Shown: positions 1-8,637 of the stretch, one piece after another | Layout of the letters: the number at the start of each line of letters is the position of its first letter | How positions within the stretch are numbered: the stretch's first letter is position 1 | NCBI GenBank assembly: GCA_045632525.1 | Contig: JAZQWV010000046.1 | Coordinates: 7,742 to 71,741, forward strand | Source of the DNA: Fimenecus sp045632525 | GTDB taxonomy: Bacteria > Bacillota > Clostridia > Oscillospirales > Acutalibacteraceae | DNA: 64,000 bases | Direction: 5' to 3' | Notes under the pieces: model-generated | What the model saw: only the letters and a program-made list of their open reading frames with translations | What the model was told of the DNA's origin: nothing | Database searches by the model: none | Program-made: the position numbers and the translations under genes

Positions 1-418
1 TTTTAAGAGATTTTTTATAAAGCCACTCATACTTAATTTTAGTTTTATTATAAATAAACCCATAACGATATTCATTTCCATTAAGACGATATACAGCTTC
101 AAACTCAGTATCATCTTCGATAGAGTTCTGATCAAGCAAAAACGGAAAATACCATTGACTTAAAAAGGGCTCTTCCTCTTTTTCGTTTTGTTTAAATGAA
201 CCACCAACTATTGTGCGAAAATACCCATAGGCATCAACAAAATTAGATTTACCACTAGCATTTGCTCCGTAAATTGAGGCTACTTTCAACAGAGAATCTT
301 CATTTTCTTGATTAATTAAATTGTATTGATGCTCTTTGTACGATTTAATGGCACGCATATCAAAAACCACTTCATCTTTAAAAGGCCCATAGTTTTTAAA
401 TCTAAACATTACAAGCAT
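1..418 (-). CDS. AAA family ATPase, N-terminal part (cut by window edge)
   Basis: The first 139 residues are visible; the rest lies left of the window. The N-terminus has the 'FRFKNYGPF' strand typical of SMC/RecF-like ATPases, followed by a Walker A loop GANASGKSN near residue 54, so it binds and probably hydrolyses ATP. Proteins starting this way are often phage-resistance ATPases (AbiL- or RloC-like, or OLD-like with a C-terminal nuclease), but the deciding C-terminal half is missing. The ATG follows a strong GGGGGAG ribosome site. It is the next gene beyond the integrase of element A and is probably cargo. The role in defence is inference from context. Confidence 0.75.
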   Translation of the reverse strand, partial: MLVMFRFKNYGPFKDEVVFDMRAIKSYKEHQYNLINQENEDSLLKVASIYGANASGKSNFVDAYGYFRTIVGGSFKQNEKEEEPFLSQWYFPFLLDQNSIEDDTEFEAVYRLNGNEYRYGFIYNKTKIKYEWLYKKSLK

Positions 419-522
419 AATTTCTCCCCCTTTGTTATTATTATAAGCACAAAAAGTGCATTTAGTCAATAAATTTGTGATTTTTTCTCAAAAAAGTTTT
501 TGTAATTCACAATTAAGCAATA

Positions 523-1731
523 TTAACCTATTCTTTCGAGATGATTTAATATGTTTTCGAGAGTATTTGCAGCTTCAATATCTTTTGATTTTAATGCATG
601 AGCATAGATGTTTAGTGTTGTCGCAGTATTTGCATGACCTAATCGCTTTGATACGGTACAAACATCAGTTCCCTCGGCTATCATCAAAGTTGCATTTGTA
701 TGTCTCAATGAATGCAAAGTGACATAATTAAAATTATTTCTTTTTATAAACTTTGAAAACCAACTTGAAATTGTATCAGGGTGAATAGGTGTTCCATTCC
801 ATGAAGTGAATAATCGGTCACAATCTTGCCAAGCGTCACCCATTTTTAATCGTTGTTCAGTTTGCCAAATTTTATATTGTTTTAATAGATTACAAGCAGT
901 AGTGCTTAAAGTGAAATGGCGAATTCCCGATTTTGTTTTTGGCTCTTTTGTTATCATAGTTTTATTACCGACATATTGAGCTGAACGACTTACATGCATT
1001 ATCTGATTTTCAAAATCGATATCTTTCCATTCTAAACCACATAATTCACCTCTACGAATTCCCGTATAAACTAATAATGAAATCATAGTTTTATATTGTA
1101 TTGGTTCATTTTCAAGTAGTGATAGCATTTTCACTATTTCATTTTCATTCAGATATGATATTTCTCTATGAGGAATTTTAGGTGGGTCAGCTCTTTCAGC
1201 AACATTCTTTTCAAGCAGACCCCATCTAACAGCAGTTGAAAGAATTTTTGAAATAACTCTATGATGGTCAACAATGGTTTTGGGAGCAAGTTTACCACTA
1301 TTTATTAAATTCCCATCAGTATCATATCTTTTTCTTTCACTTACTCCGTCCAATTCTAAACTCCTATAAAAAGCATTTAAGTGCAATGGCGTAATTTCTT
1401 TTAGTTTCAAATGACCGATTGCTTGATTTATACGCTTTAAGTAAAGTTCATAACGCGAATATGTTTTTATAGCAAGATTAACTTTTGCGTATTCGTTCAT
1501 CCATCTTTTAGAAAAATCTACAAAACGAATTCGATTATCGGGACAAACCCCATTCTTTACTTCCTCTTCAAATAATACTTTTTGCCTTTCTAGTTCCTTT
1601 TCAATTTGTCGGGGAGTCATATTACTTTCAGGTATCCAAGTTCTTGACTTACCAAGTTTTTTACCATTGATGTCAGTTCCACATGATACTCGAATTTCAT
1701 ATCCTCGACCTTTTTTGCGTGCAGTTGCCAT
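523..1731 (-). CDS. int: Tyrosine recombinase / integrase of element A
   Basis: A 402-residue site-specific recombinase of the phage/ICE integrase family that would integrate and excise element A. It has an N-terminal arm-binding region (about 1-60), a SAM-like core-binding domain (about 65-175) and a catalytic domain with the full set of active residues: R226 in YTGIRRGE, H340 and R343 in HSLRHT, H366 in LGHANT, and the nucleophile Y376 in NIYAH. Length is usual for Tn916-type integrases. A small HTH protein of excisionase type lies just upstream on the same strand. The likely target is the tRNA-Met gene whose 3' part remains at 5461-5507. The gene looks intact. Confidence 0.93.
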   Translation of the reverse strand: MATARKKGRGYEIRVSCGTDINGKKLGKSRTWIPESNMTPRQIEKELERQKVLFEEEVKNGVCPDNRIRFVDFSKRWMNEYAKVNLAIKTYSRYELYLKRINQAIGHLKLKEITPLHLNAFYRSLELDGVSERKRYDTDGNLINSGKLAPKTIVDHHRVISKILSTAVRWGLLEKNVAERADPPKIPHREISYLNENEIVKMLSLLENEPIQYKTMISLLVYTGIRRGELCGLEWKDIDFENQIMHVSRSAQYVGNKTMITKEPKTKSGIRHFTLSTTACNLLKQYKIWQTEQRLKMGDAWQDCDRLFTSWNGTPIHPDTISSWFSKFIKRNNFNYVTLHSLRHTNATLMIAEGTDVCTVSKRLGHANTATTLNIYAHALKSKDIEAANTLENILNHLERIG

Positions 1732-1846
1732 TGTTAATAGTCAATTCCTCTCTATGCATTAAATTTGTTTCCCCAAACTTAATTATTGCTCAACTTTTTT
1801 CAGATTGCAAAACATTTTCTCAAATAGACAAAGTTTTTTCTAATAT

Positions 1847-1882
1847 AGTTCTCTATCACCAACAAAACAATGATAGAGAACT
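1847..1882 (+). terminator. Hairpin followed by six T
   Basis: A perfect 12-bp inverted repeat (AGTTCTCTATCA / TGATAGAGAACT) with a 12-nt loop and TTTTTT on the plus-strand side. It sits between the integrase and the excisionase-like gene, both on the minus strand, so its T-run points the 'wrong' way for them. It could stop antisense transcription into the excisionase gene or be a recombinase or excisionase binding site. Confidence 0.5.
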
Positions 1883-1889
1883 TTTTTAT

Positions 1890-2069
1890 TTATGAATTTA
1901 AATAGGCAATTAACTTATCATAATTGATTAAAGTCTTTCGACCAACTTTAATTGATGGAATTTCACCTCGCCTAACCATACATTTTAATGCATTCATTGT
2001 TAAAGCAGTTTGTGGGTCATCATTTTTAATTTGATTGTACGCATCAGAAATTAATCGCATTTTAGTCAT
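1890..2069 (-). CDS. Small HTH protein, excisionase-like
   Basis: A 59-residue protein preceded by AAGGAG six to eight bases before its ATG. The second half (TMNALKCMVRRGEIPSIKVG, then RKTLINYDKLIAYL) matches the winged-helix layout of Xis/MerR-type DNA-binding proteins: a recognition helix, 'G.IPs.kvGrk' wing and final helix. Its place directly upstream of the integrase on the same strand is typical of excisionases that control the direction of recombination. It could instead be a plain transcriptional regulator. It is intact. Confidence 0.7.
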   Translation of the reverse strand: MTKMRLISDAYNQIKNDDPQTALTMNALKCMVRRGEIPSIKVGRKTLINYDKLIAYLNS

Positions 2070-2219
2070 TAGTAATTCTCCTTATCGTAGTGTTTACCAT
2101 AAGAACACCAATTCAGGCAGTTCGATGTAACTCACTTAAAAATACTTATTATTGTATATACCTTATGGTTGATTAAGTAAAAGATTTTGCTTGATATGTT
2201 TTCTTTCTTATAATTCCAA

Positions 2220-3098
2220 TCACAAATTTTCTTTTATTGCATTTAATTTTCCAATTCTTTTCAAATTAAATTGCTCATAAGTGATAGAGTTAATCTCAAT
2301 ATCATTAGCATTTAGGATAGCATTTGTGTAGGAATAACATGGTGCACGATAATTAACCAATTTTTTGGCTTCGCCGTGTGTCATAGTGATAGCAGATGGC
2401 TTTTTAATACCACGAGAACAAGTATAGAACTTAAAGTTCGGAGGATAAAACTTAATGCGTGAACCCTTTTTTATAGACTTGCTTTCATTATCAGATGGTT
2501 CAATAGTACTAAATCGTACGGAAAAATATGCTCCGAAGTTATCGGCAAAAGGAAGAGCTTCTATCCATACAAAGCCATTTCCCCAAAGTTGACTTAACTC
2601 TTCATGCTTTATAAAAAGATTTTTGCTTTTCATATCTTTTAGCAAAACATGTAAATGCCAACTACCACTTTGTTGCGGTTCAATAACTTTAATATACTCA
2701 CAGTCAGGATAACGATATTTAAGTTTGTTCCAAAACTTGGTAAAGTCGTCATTTGCTTTAGTGTAGTCAGTCATTATCTCACTATAAGTTAATGTTATAA
2801 ACTTTTCAGAAGAATCACCGACAAAATTATAATTTATAATACGTCGAAGAAAATTACTTGCTTTGGTAAAGTGATTTTGAGTATTTTTAGTTCTCTTTTC
2901 TTTTGAGTACTCAATATACTCTCCTGTTGTTAAGTTTACACAACCACTTTTACCAACTTTTTTGTAGTTTTTTAGTGAATTGCTTTGTTTTTTCATAGTA
3001 ATCACTTCAACAATATGATTACTTACATATACTTTTGATAGTTTGTCATCTGGTATAAAATCAGCTTGACGCTTACATACTGAAGTTTTAACAGCCAT
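2220..3098 (-). CDS. HUH-type rolling-circle replication initiator (Rep)
   Basis: A 292-residue protein with the motif order of rolling-circle Rep proteins: a hydrophobic motif 1 FITLTYS (about 100-106), the metal-binding HUH motif WHLHVLL (H148 and H150), and a candidate catalytic tyrosine Y191 in FGAYFS. Such proteins nick one strand at a double-strand origin and stay linked to the 5' end through the tyrosine. In an integrative element this would let the excised circle replicate briefly. AGGAGG precedes the ATG. The motif 3 assignment is the weakest point, since the usual YxxxK spacing is not exact. The upstream 180 bp hold inverted repeats (GTTATC..GATAAC; AGTAATGGTAA..TTACC.ATTACT) that could be its origin or operator. 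Confidence 0.7.
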   Translation of the reverse strand: MAVKTSVCKRQADFIPDDKLSKVYVSNHIVEVITMKKQSNSLKNYKKVGKSGCVNLTTGEYIEYSKEKRTKNTQNHFTKASNFLRRIINYNFVGDSSEKFITLTYSEIMTDYTKANDDFTKFWNKLKYRYPDCEYIKVIEPQQSGSWHLHVLLKDMKSKNLFIKHEELSQLWGNGFVWIEALPFADNFGAYFSVRFSTIEPSDNESKSIKKGSRIKFYPPNFKFYTCSRGIKKPSAITMTHGEAKKLVNYRAPCYSYTNAILNANDIEINSITYEQFNLKRIGKLNAIKENL

Positions 3099-3278
3099 AA
3101 TAGATCCTCCTAAAAGTTATCTTACTTTTGATAACGTTACAGAACTCTGAAAACATCAAAGGACTTCTGTTTTTCGAATTGTAGCGGTAAAAATAAAGTA
3201 ATGGTAAATGTTACCTATTACTATTGTTTGCATTTTTACTGCCTGAATTCATGAAGCCATTAGAAAGGAGGTCTAAAT

Positions 3279-3455
3279 ATGTTAGAAATTGTTATAGTTA
3301 GTCCAAAAGAGCAATTAGAAGTAGTTAGACAGTCTATATTAGATTTAGAAACTAGTATAGAACCTAATATGAATAACACACTTTCAAATCAGTTAAAGCA
3401 ATTCAATCAAATACTTTTTAATATGGAAAAAGAACTTGACAAGCAAAACTTTTAG
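3279..3455 (+). CDS. Small hypothetical protein of element A
   Basis: A 58-residue ORF starting with MLEIVIVSPKEQLEVV, preceded by an excellent AAAGGAGG seven bases before the ATG. Composition is acidic and Gln/Asn rich, with heptad-like leucine/isoleucine spacing that suggests a helical, perhaps coiled-coil, protein. It is divergent from the rep gene and shares its upstream region, so it may regulate rep expression or copy number; that is inference. No family recognised. Confidence 0.6.
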   Translation: MLEIVIVSPKEQLEVVRQSILDLETSIEPNMNNTLSNQLKQFNQILFNMEKELDKQNF

Positions 3456-3577
3456 TGTGTTAACTCTAGTTTAACTTATTCACACCTTTAAAAGCGGTTT
3501 ACAGATGTTTATTTGTCTTTGGCGGAAACCTTTTCCAAAAAGATAAAAAACAGTTTGTGAGGCTTTATAGCAAAAAG

Positions 3578-3608
3578 AAAGACGCTCCGTAATATCTGGA
3601 GCGTCTTT
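3578..3608. terminator. Bidirectional rho-independent terminator
   Basis: An 11-bp perfect stem (AAAGACGCTCC / GGAGCGTCTTT) with a 9-nt loop and T-rich flanks on both sides. It separates the plus-strand small ORF from the convergent zinc-ribbon gene and can serve both. Confidence 0.85.
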
Positions 3609-3624
3609 TACAAATTGTAGTATT

Positions 3625-4989
3625 TTATTTTTTATTAATCTTCACATCTTTTTCATAGTAGATATGACCACATACTGAACACTTATATTTATTTTCATAT
3701 ACATTTGCAACCGCAGCAACATCAACATTCATTTGATAGACATTTTGGTCTCCTAAATTTTTATGATACCCATTTTCTCTAGTTTGTCTTACTTGCCTTT
3801 TTTCTCTAATATATGTATCTTCTTGGTTTACCAAATATCTACCAAGAAATTGAGATGTACCCTTTCGATAACAATGTGGACAAATCTGTTCACCACGTTT
3901 ACTGCAAAGATATATTATTAACCAACCAATAATTGCTAGAATAAGTCCCCAGATGAAAAATGAAAACTGTATCACACACAATGCTAGTAAGCCAATTCCA
4001 CCTCCAAAAATAATAATACCAATATAGAATAGAAACTTCTTCATTTTCTTACTATCTTCATAATCTTCTTTTCTTAGCTTAATTGCACGCTCTTCGCTTT
4101 CGTCAACTTTAAATAAGTTATCACTCATCACTCTTTTGTAATTTGGAGTTATATCTAGAAGTTCATCCTCGTAAAGCACTCCCAATTTGTTTAACAAATC
4201 GCTAATTTCAGTTTTGCCTACACGATTAATTATCTGTTCATTTGCAGATACTAATTGAATTATGGAATCTTCATATATCGTAATAGACTTAATATGGTCA
4301 AGAGGTTTTAATGCAATTGCGATTGTATGACGCAAATTCATAATTTGAGCAATCATTTGTGCGTAATTTACTGCATTATCAAAAGAAACAGTTTTACCAC
4401 CATCTTTTCTTTCGTTATATATCTCCAAAGCATTATTAAGCATTATGTTGGTAAGTTCAAGTGACGAATCACAGATTTCTAGAGTAATTGATTTTTCTGT
4501 TTGCTTTTGACATGTTTTAGATATTAAAGACACCGTACTATTTATAGCCTTAGTCATTATTTCAACTATTTCTTCAGCTTGTTCGCACGAAAGTTGTAAT
4601 GCGGTATAGAATTTGCTGTAAAAAGTTGCTTCCCAACTCGTAGGGTCTTCAAGCAAAATCATGCTATAATATCTTTCAGCATCTTCAATACAATCACTTT
4701 CAGCAGAATTTCTTGCTAAAAAATATAATTTTTCTAATTTGTTAGACATTTGTATAGGCTCATTATTTTGAGGGTCATCAGAAACGATTTCACTATTAGC
4801 AGAATAATTATCACTAAAAGATGATATATCTTCCATTTCTATTGATTGTTCCATAGCAATTTCATTTTCGTTACTTGAAATATTTTCAGTTTTCAAAGAT
4901 TGTGTGCTTGTAAAAATTTGACATCCACATAAATCACAGAATTTTGAACTATCTTTAACTTCGTTCCCACAGTTACAACACTTTTTCAT
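3625..4989 (-). CDS. Zinc-ribbon membrane protein of unknown function
   Basis: A protein of 454 residues from the ATG at 4989, chosen because AGGTGA lies five bases upstream; a GTG nine bases earlier overlaps that ribosome site. It begins with a four-Cys zinc ribbon (CCNCGNEVK..FCDLCGC), then an acidic Ser/Asn-rich linker, a long helical region (about 85-290) with TPR-like spacing, two adjacent transmembrane helices (about 320-370) and a C-terminal part with CPHC and CSVCG pairs that could form a second zinc site. Such zinc-ribbon membrane proteins are common in clostridia and uncharacterised. It lies inside element A, probably as cargo. Confidence 0.6.
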   Translation of the reverse strand: MKKCCNCGNEVKDSSKFCDLCGCQIFTSTQSLKTENISSNENEIAMEQSIEMEDISSFSDNYSANSEIVSDDPQNNEPIQMSNKLEKLYFLARNSAESDCIEDAERYYSMILLEDPTSWEATFYSKFYTALQLSCEQAEEIVEIMTKAINSTVSLISKTCQKQTEKSITLEICDSSLELTNIMLNNALEIYNERKDGGKTVSFDNAVNYAQMIAQIMNLRHTIAIALKPLDHIKSITIYEDSIIQLVSANEQIINRVGKTEISDLLNKLGVLYEDELLDITPNYKRVMSDNLFKVDESEERAIKLRKEDYEDSKKMKKFLFYIGIIIFGGGIGLLALCVIQFSFFIWGLILAIIGWLIIYLCSKRGEQICPHCYRKGTSQFLGRYLVNQEDTYIREKRQVRQTRENGYHKNLGDQNVYQMNVDVAAVANVYENKYKCSVCGHIYYEKDVKINKK

Positions 4990-5075
4990 TTTAATCACCT
5001 ATATTTTTTATTTTATCCGACAGTCGAATATTGTCATTTTTGATTATATCATCTCTCAGTCATATTTGCAAGGTG

Positions 5076-5136
5076 ATTTTACTTGCAATTTTGCTCATAT
5101 TATTTTAGATGAATTTATAATATAATTTTACTTGCA
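5076..5136 (+). promoter_or_regulatory. Promoter/operator of the RHH gene
   Basis: Two direct copies of ATTTTACTTGCA, at 5076-5087 and 5125-5136, flank a TATAAT-like -10 region just before the RHH gene. Repeats around the promoter of a small DNA-binding protein suggest self-regulation; this is inference. Confidence 0.45.
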
Positions 5137-5148
5137 GAGGTGACATAT

Positions 5149-5316
5149 ATGTTTGAGATTAAAAAACCACAAAGTTCAAATAAAACTATTAGAATGCCAG
5201 ACACTTTAATTGACAAAATGCAAAAAATCGCAGATAGTAATAACATCTCATTTAATCAATTAGTTGTGCAATGTTGCGAATATGCACTAGAAAATATGTC
5301 ACATTCAGATAATTAG
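5149..5316 (+). CDS. Ribbon-helix-helix (Arc/CopG-like) DNA-binding protein
   Basis: A 55-residue protein. Residues 12-18 (KTIRMPD) form the short N-terminal strand and LIDKMQKIADSNNISFNQLV the two helices of an RHH fold, including the usual 'N.SfNqlv' turn. Such proteins act as dimers on short repeats and commonly repress their own promoter, copy-number genes or relaxase genes. It follows GAGGTGAC and two repeated dodecamers that may be its operator. It is the last gene of element A before the attachment site. Confidence 0.75.
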   Translation: MFEIKKPQSSNKTIRMPDTLIDKMQKIADSNNISFNQLVVQCCEYALENMSHSDN

Positions 5317-5460
5317 TTGGGATGTTTTCCCTCTTTTTTCCCTTCACGTAAATTAACGTAGATTTTCATATATTAAAATATACGAACGGAAAATTGTTGT
5401 AAATTGAATTACATGGAGATAGATTTGCACTAACTAAAATTGGTAATTTGAGCAAGTCCG

Positions 5461-5507
5461 CGCTCATAACCCGAAGGTCGTTGGTTCAAGTCCTTCCTCC
5501 GCAACCA
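5461..5507 (+). other. Attachment site of element A: 3' part of a tRNA-Met gene
   Basis: The segment runs from the anticodon loop (CTCATAAC, anticodon CAT) through the T arm (GGTTCAAGTCC) to the encoded CCA, in the form of elongator tRNA-Met. No D arm or acceptor 5' strand precedes it, and the T-stem has two T-T mismatches (GTTGG against CCTTC), so it is not a working tRNA. Integrases of the type at 523-1731 use tRNA 3' ends; the remnant therefore marks the right edge of element A, and the complete tRNA-Met should lie beyond the left edge of the window. Confidence 0.8.
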
Positions 5508-5516
5508 GAAAAAGGG

Positions 5517-5545
5517 GAAACACTCATCGCAAGATGGGTGTTTTT
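5517..5545 (+). terminator. Terminator with GCAA tetraloop
   Basis: A hairpin with stem AAACACTCATC / GATGGGTGTTT and a GNRA loop, followed by T5. It belongs to the original tRNA-Met transcript and is closely similar to the hairpins at 17839 and 27515. Confidence 0.85.
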
Positions 5546-5644
5546 CTTTTGCTATGTTATGTTGATTTCAAGTGGATATATGTTATAATACACTTAGTAA
5601 CTTTAAAATTCTTGCAGTACTCAAAATAAAAGGAGAAGATTATA

Positions 5645-6412
5645 ATGAAAATATGGCAAAAAATAGCAAAAATAATTATAGCCTTATTAACATCGGTAGT
5701 TATCGTCGCACTAATCTTCTCTAGTTATAATTACATAAAAATAAAGCATGTCGTTTTGCCTGAAGGTTTTACTGTTACGGCTCACACAGGTTGTGAGGAG
5801 ACTGAGGATAACTCTCTTGATTCAATAAGAAAAGGCTATGAAAGTGGTGCTGATATAGTTGAATTTGACCTTAATTTTACATCCAACGGTGAAGCAGTGC
5901 TTTCACACGATGAACCTCATAGCGGCTGTGTTACTCTTGACGAAGCCTTTGCTTTAATAGCAGAGCTTACTAACCTTAAGGTTAATGTTGATTGTAAAAG
6001 TGTAGCTAATCTTAAAGTCGTTACAGAGATTGCCCAAAAGCACGGTATAAGCGACAGGATTTTTTATACCGGCATAGGGGAAGAGGATATAAAAGCGGTC
6101 AAGGAGCAGACTCCTGATGTTGCTTATTGGCTCAATTTCGATGTTTATGTAGAAAAAAATACTGATGAGGAGTATCTTATTTCACTTGCAAAGAAAACTC
6201 GTGAAGTTGGTGCAGTGGGAATCAATATAAACTATAAAACTTGCTCAAAACAGCTTGTTGACGTCTTTCACCGCGAAGGTCTTCTCGTTTCAATCTGGAC
6301 CGTCAACAAAAAAATTGATATGGCAAAAACACTTCCTTTCTGTGCTGACAATATTACTACACGCAATCCTTCTAAACTCGTAGAAATCGTTGAGTTGAAT
6401 AAGGGAAACTAA
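5645..6412 (+). CDS. Glycerophosphodiester phosphodiesterase, membrane-anchored
   Basis: A 255-residue GDPD-family enzyme that would hydrolyse glycerophosphodiesters to glycerol-3-phosphate and an alcohol. A single N-terminal transmembrane helix (about 7-28) suggests the TIM-barrel domain is held outside the membrane. Visible active-site elements are AHTGCEETEDNSL (in place of the usual HRG..PENT), the metal-binding pair EFDL, and LSHDEP with the second His. The first motif is unusual: the Arg after the first His is replaced by Thr. AAAGGAGAAG precedes the ATG. It is a single gene downstream of the element A junction, with its own promoter region. Confidence 0.85.
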   Translation: MKIWQKIAKIIIALLTSVVIVALIFSSYNYIKIKHVVLPEGFTVTAHTGCEETEDNSLDSIRKGYESGADIVEFDLNFTSNGEAVLSHDEPHSGCVTLDEAFALIAELTNLKVNVDCKSVANLKVVTEIAQKHGISDRIFYTGIGEEDIKAVKEQTPDVAYWLNFDVYVEKNTDEEYLISLAKKTREVGAVGININYKTCSKQLVDVFHREGLLVSIWTVNKKIDMAKTLPFCADNITTRNPSKLVEIVELNKGN

Positions 6413-6437
6413 TAAAGACAAAGGTCGGTTATTTTTA

Positions 6438-6466
6438 TTGATTTTCAAGGTGCAGCATGTTATGAT
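6438..6466 (+). promoter_or_regulatory. Sigma-A type promoter
   Basis: TTGATT and TATGAT separated by 17 bp, about 50 bp before the phosphatase gene start. Confidence 0.55.
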
Positions 6467-6514
6467 TTAACAATAAAATTTTATATAAGAAAATGCTTAA
6501 AAGGGTGATAAAGA

Positions 6515-7273
6515 ATGCTTGAAAAAATAACTGAAATAGTAAAAGAAGCAGGAAAGATAGTTCTTTCTGCACATAATCAAGAAAATACTATAACAGCCAA
6601 AGAAGGTAAGAAAAATTTTGTAACAAAGTACGATGTTGCTGTACAGGAATTCTTATTTAGAGAACTTGGCAAGGACTTTCCTGATGTTGCATTTGTCGGT
6701 GAGGAAGGGGAAAAAGACCTTTCAACCAATGGTTTGCGTTTTATAATTGACCCGATTGATGGTACTACAAACTTTATGCAAGACTATCGTTGCAGTTGCA
6801 TTTCTGTTGGACTTTGCAATGGTAATGATGTTGTTGCAGGCGTTGTATATAACCCTTATACCGACGAACTCTTTAGTGCTGAAAAAGGCAAGGGTGCATA
6901 CCTGAATGGAAACAGAATAAAAGTGAGTGAACGCCCACTTTCAGACGGACTTGCTCTTTTTGGAACTTCTCCATATCACCCTGAAAATACAGATGAAACC
7001 TTTGCTCTTTTAAGAAAGGTTTTCGATTTTTCTCGTGATATTCGTAGAAGTGGTTCGGCGGCTTTCGATATCTGCACAGTTGCTTGTGGCAGATGCGAGG
7101 TGTTTTTCGAGAAAGGCTTGCAGCCTTGGGATATTGCCGCAGGAACTTTAATCTTAAAAGAAGCCGGAGGCATTGCATTGAACTATCAAGGAAGAGATAT
7201 TAGTTTTTCTACACCTAATGATGTTGTTTTTGCTAACCCTAAAGCATACAAAGAATTTATAACCTTGCTTTAA
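6515..7273 (+). CDS. Inositol monophosphatase family phosphatase
   Basis: A 252-residue Mg-dependent phosphatase of the IMPase/SuhB/CysQ family. The metal-binding motifs are complete: GEEGEKD (about 68-74), IDPIDGTTNF (about 88-97) and QPWDIAAG (about 203-210). The protein would hydrolyse inositol-1-phosphate or a related sugar or nucleotide phosphate; the sequence does not tell which. Length is normal. AAGGGTGATAAAG lies before the ATG. It may be co-regulated with the GDPD gene but has its own promoter-like sequence. A bidirectional terminator follows. Confidence 0.9.
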   Translation: MLEKITEIVKEAGKIVLSAHNQENTITAKEGKKNFVTKYDVAVQEFLFRELGKDFPDVAFVGEEGEKDLSTNGLRFIIDPIDGTTNFMQDYRCSCISVGLCNGNDVVAGVVYNPYTDELFSAEKGKGAYLNGNRIKVSERPLSDGLALFGTSPYHPENTDETFALLRKVFDFSRDIRRSGSAAFDICTVACGRCEVFFEKGLQPWDIAAGTLILKEAGGIALNYQGRDISFSTPNDVVFANPKAYKEFITLL

Positions 7274-7306
7274 AATTCTTTTAAATAAACGAAGTGTATA
7301 AAGAAA

Positions 7307-7350
7307 TAAGCGTTGCATTTGGGATTATGTTGTCCCTTTTGCAACGCTTA
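7307..7350. terminator. Bidirectional terminator
   Basis: An 11-bp stem TAAGCGTTGCA / TGCAACGCTTA with T-rich flanks, between two convergent genes. Confidence 0.85.
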
Positions 7351-7355
7351 AATTT

Positions 7356-8621
7356 TTATTTATAATCTGGATATGTTACTGTTCTGCCTGTGATAAACTC
7401 AACTATTGATTGATAAATTTCAGTGAATATTTTTTGTGTTCTGCCTTTAACAGCAAGTTCGTAAGAGATTTTCTTTGAATATTTATCTCCACTTTCCTTT
7501 TGTGCCTTCGCATAGTCATGGTCAAACACATCATAAAGACGTTCAACTCTTGTTGTATATTTTGAAGTATCGTTTTCATCAATTTCCACCACACGATAAC
7601 CATACTGAGTTGTGTATGCCAAGCCTTTATATCGTGTCATTGGTGAAGTGAAAATATCAATATTTTGGTTTCTTACACCAAATGCGTTTGTGTGGTCGTG
7701 ACCTGTGAACATTGCAAGCACATCACCGGTTTCAACCAAGGCATCAAACTGACCGTCGTTGTAATATCCTGGGCAAGGGTATTCGTTGAGTGTACCATAG
7801 TTTGTCTGTTCAGGGTCAAACATATAGTATTCGTTTTCGTTGTAAAGATGTTTTTCTGAAAAGAGTTTCTTTGAATCAACCTTTTTAAGAACATCATAAA
7901 TTTCAGGAACAATAATATGCTGGAAAACAACTGAGTTGACAGTTTCGCCACCGTTTTCTTCTTTAAGTTTTGCAGAAGTTTCTTTATACCACTCAATTTG
8001 TTCAGTTCTTACTCTATCATAATGTCTTGGCTCATCTTCATCATAATCGCCCGAGTCAAACACCCAAAGATTGAATTTTACCTTGTCACTATCAGAAGCC
8101 AAAACAGGAATATTGAATGTTGCGCAGTTTTTGAATGTTTCTTCATCACCTGCAGATATTACACAAGAGAATGTCTTATAATATTCCATAATATCTTTTC
8201 TTGACATTGGTCCTTCTTCTGAATCGTGATTACCAAAGGTTACAGCAACAGGAATATTTCTTGATTCAAAGATATTCATAAGTGCATTAATAAGTTTCTT
8301 TGTTTCTTCTTCTGTCTCGTAAGGCTTTGTGTTATCACCTGTAAGCACAACAAGGTCAGGCTTTTCAACATCACAAGCGTTAGCAATAACCCATATTGAC
8401 GAATCAAAATACTTATCATTAGCAAGATGTGTGTCGGCAATATGTAATATTTTAAGTTTGCCATTAGAATCAAATCTTATTGTTGTATCCGTTGTTTTAT
8501 TTGAATCTGCAGGTGCATAGTTAATATCTGTATTTTCAGGTTCAATTTGAAAATAAATTATTCCCGCCACAAGATTAACAATACATATTGCTAACGCAAT
8601 AAGAATTATTTTTTTCAACAT
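7356..8621 (-). CDS. Calcineurin-like metallophosphoesterase, exported or membrane-anchored
   Basis: A 421-residue protein with an N-terminal hydrophobic segment (about 4-24) and a metallophosphoesterase domain carrying all metal-ligand motifs: IADTHLAND, LTGDNTKP, TFGNHDSEE and FTGHDHTN. The arrangement resembles the DCR2/PAP29-like phosphoesterases that many gut clostridia carry beside glycan genes. Substrate unknown. The ATG has TAGGAGATG upstream. It is the last gene of a minus-strand run and lies 17 bp after the GH13 gene, so it is probably co-transcribed with it. Confidence 0.85.
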   Translation of the reverse strand: MLKKIILIALAICIVNLVAGIIYFQIEPENTDINYAPADSNKTTDTTIRFDSNGKLKILHIADTHLANDKYFDSSIWVIANACDVEKPDLVVLTGDNTKPYETEEETKKLINALMNIFESRNIPVAVTFGNHDSEEGPMSRKDIMEYYKTFSCVISAGDEETFKNCATFNIPVLASDSDKVKFNLWVFDSGDYDEDEPRHYDRVRTEQIEWYKETSAKLKEENGGETVNSVVFQHIIVPEIYDVLKKVDSKKLFSEKHLYNENEYYMFDPEQTNYGTLNEYPCPGYYNDGQFDALVETGDVLAMFTGHDHTNAFGVRNQNIDIFTSPMTRYKGLAYTTQYGYRVVEIDENDTSKYTTRVERLYDVFDHDYAKAQKESGDKYSKKISYELAVKGRTQKIFTEIYQSIVEFITGRTVTYPDYK

Positions 8622-8637
8622 TTTAACATCTCCTAAT

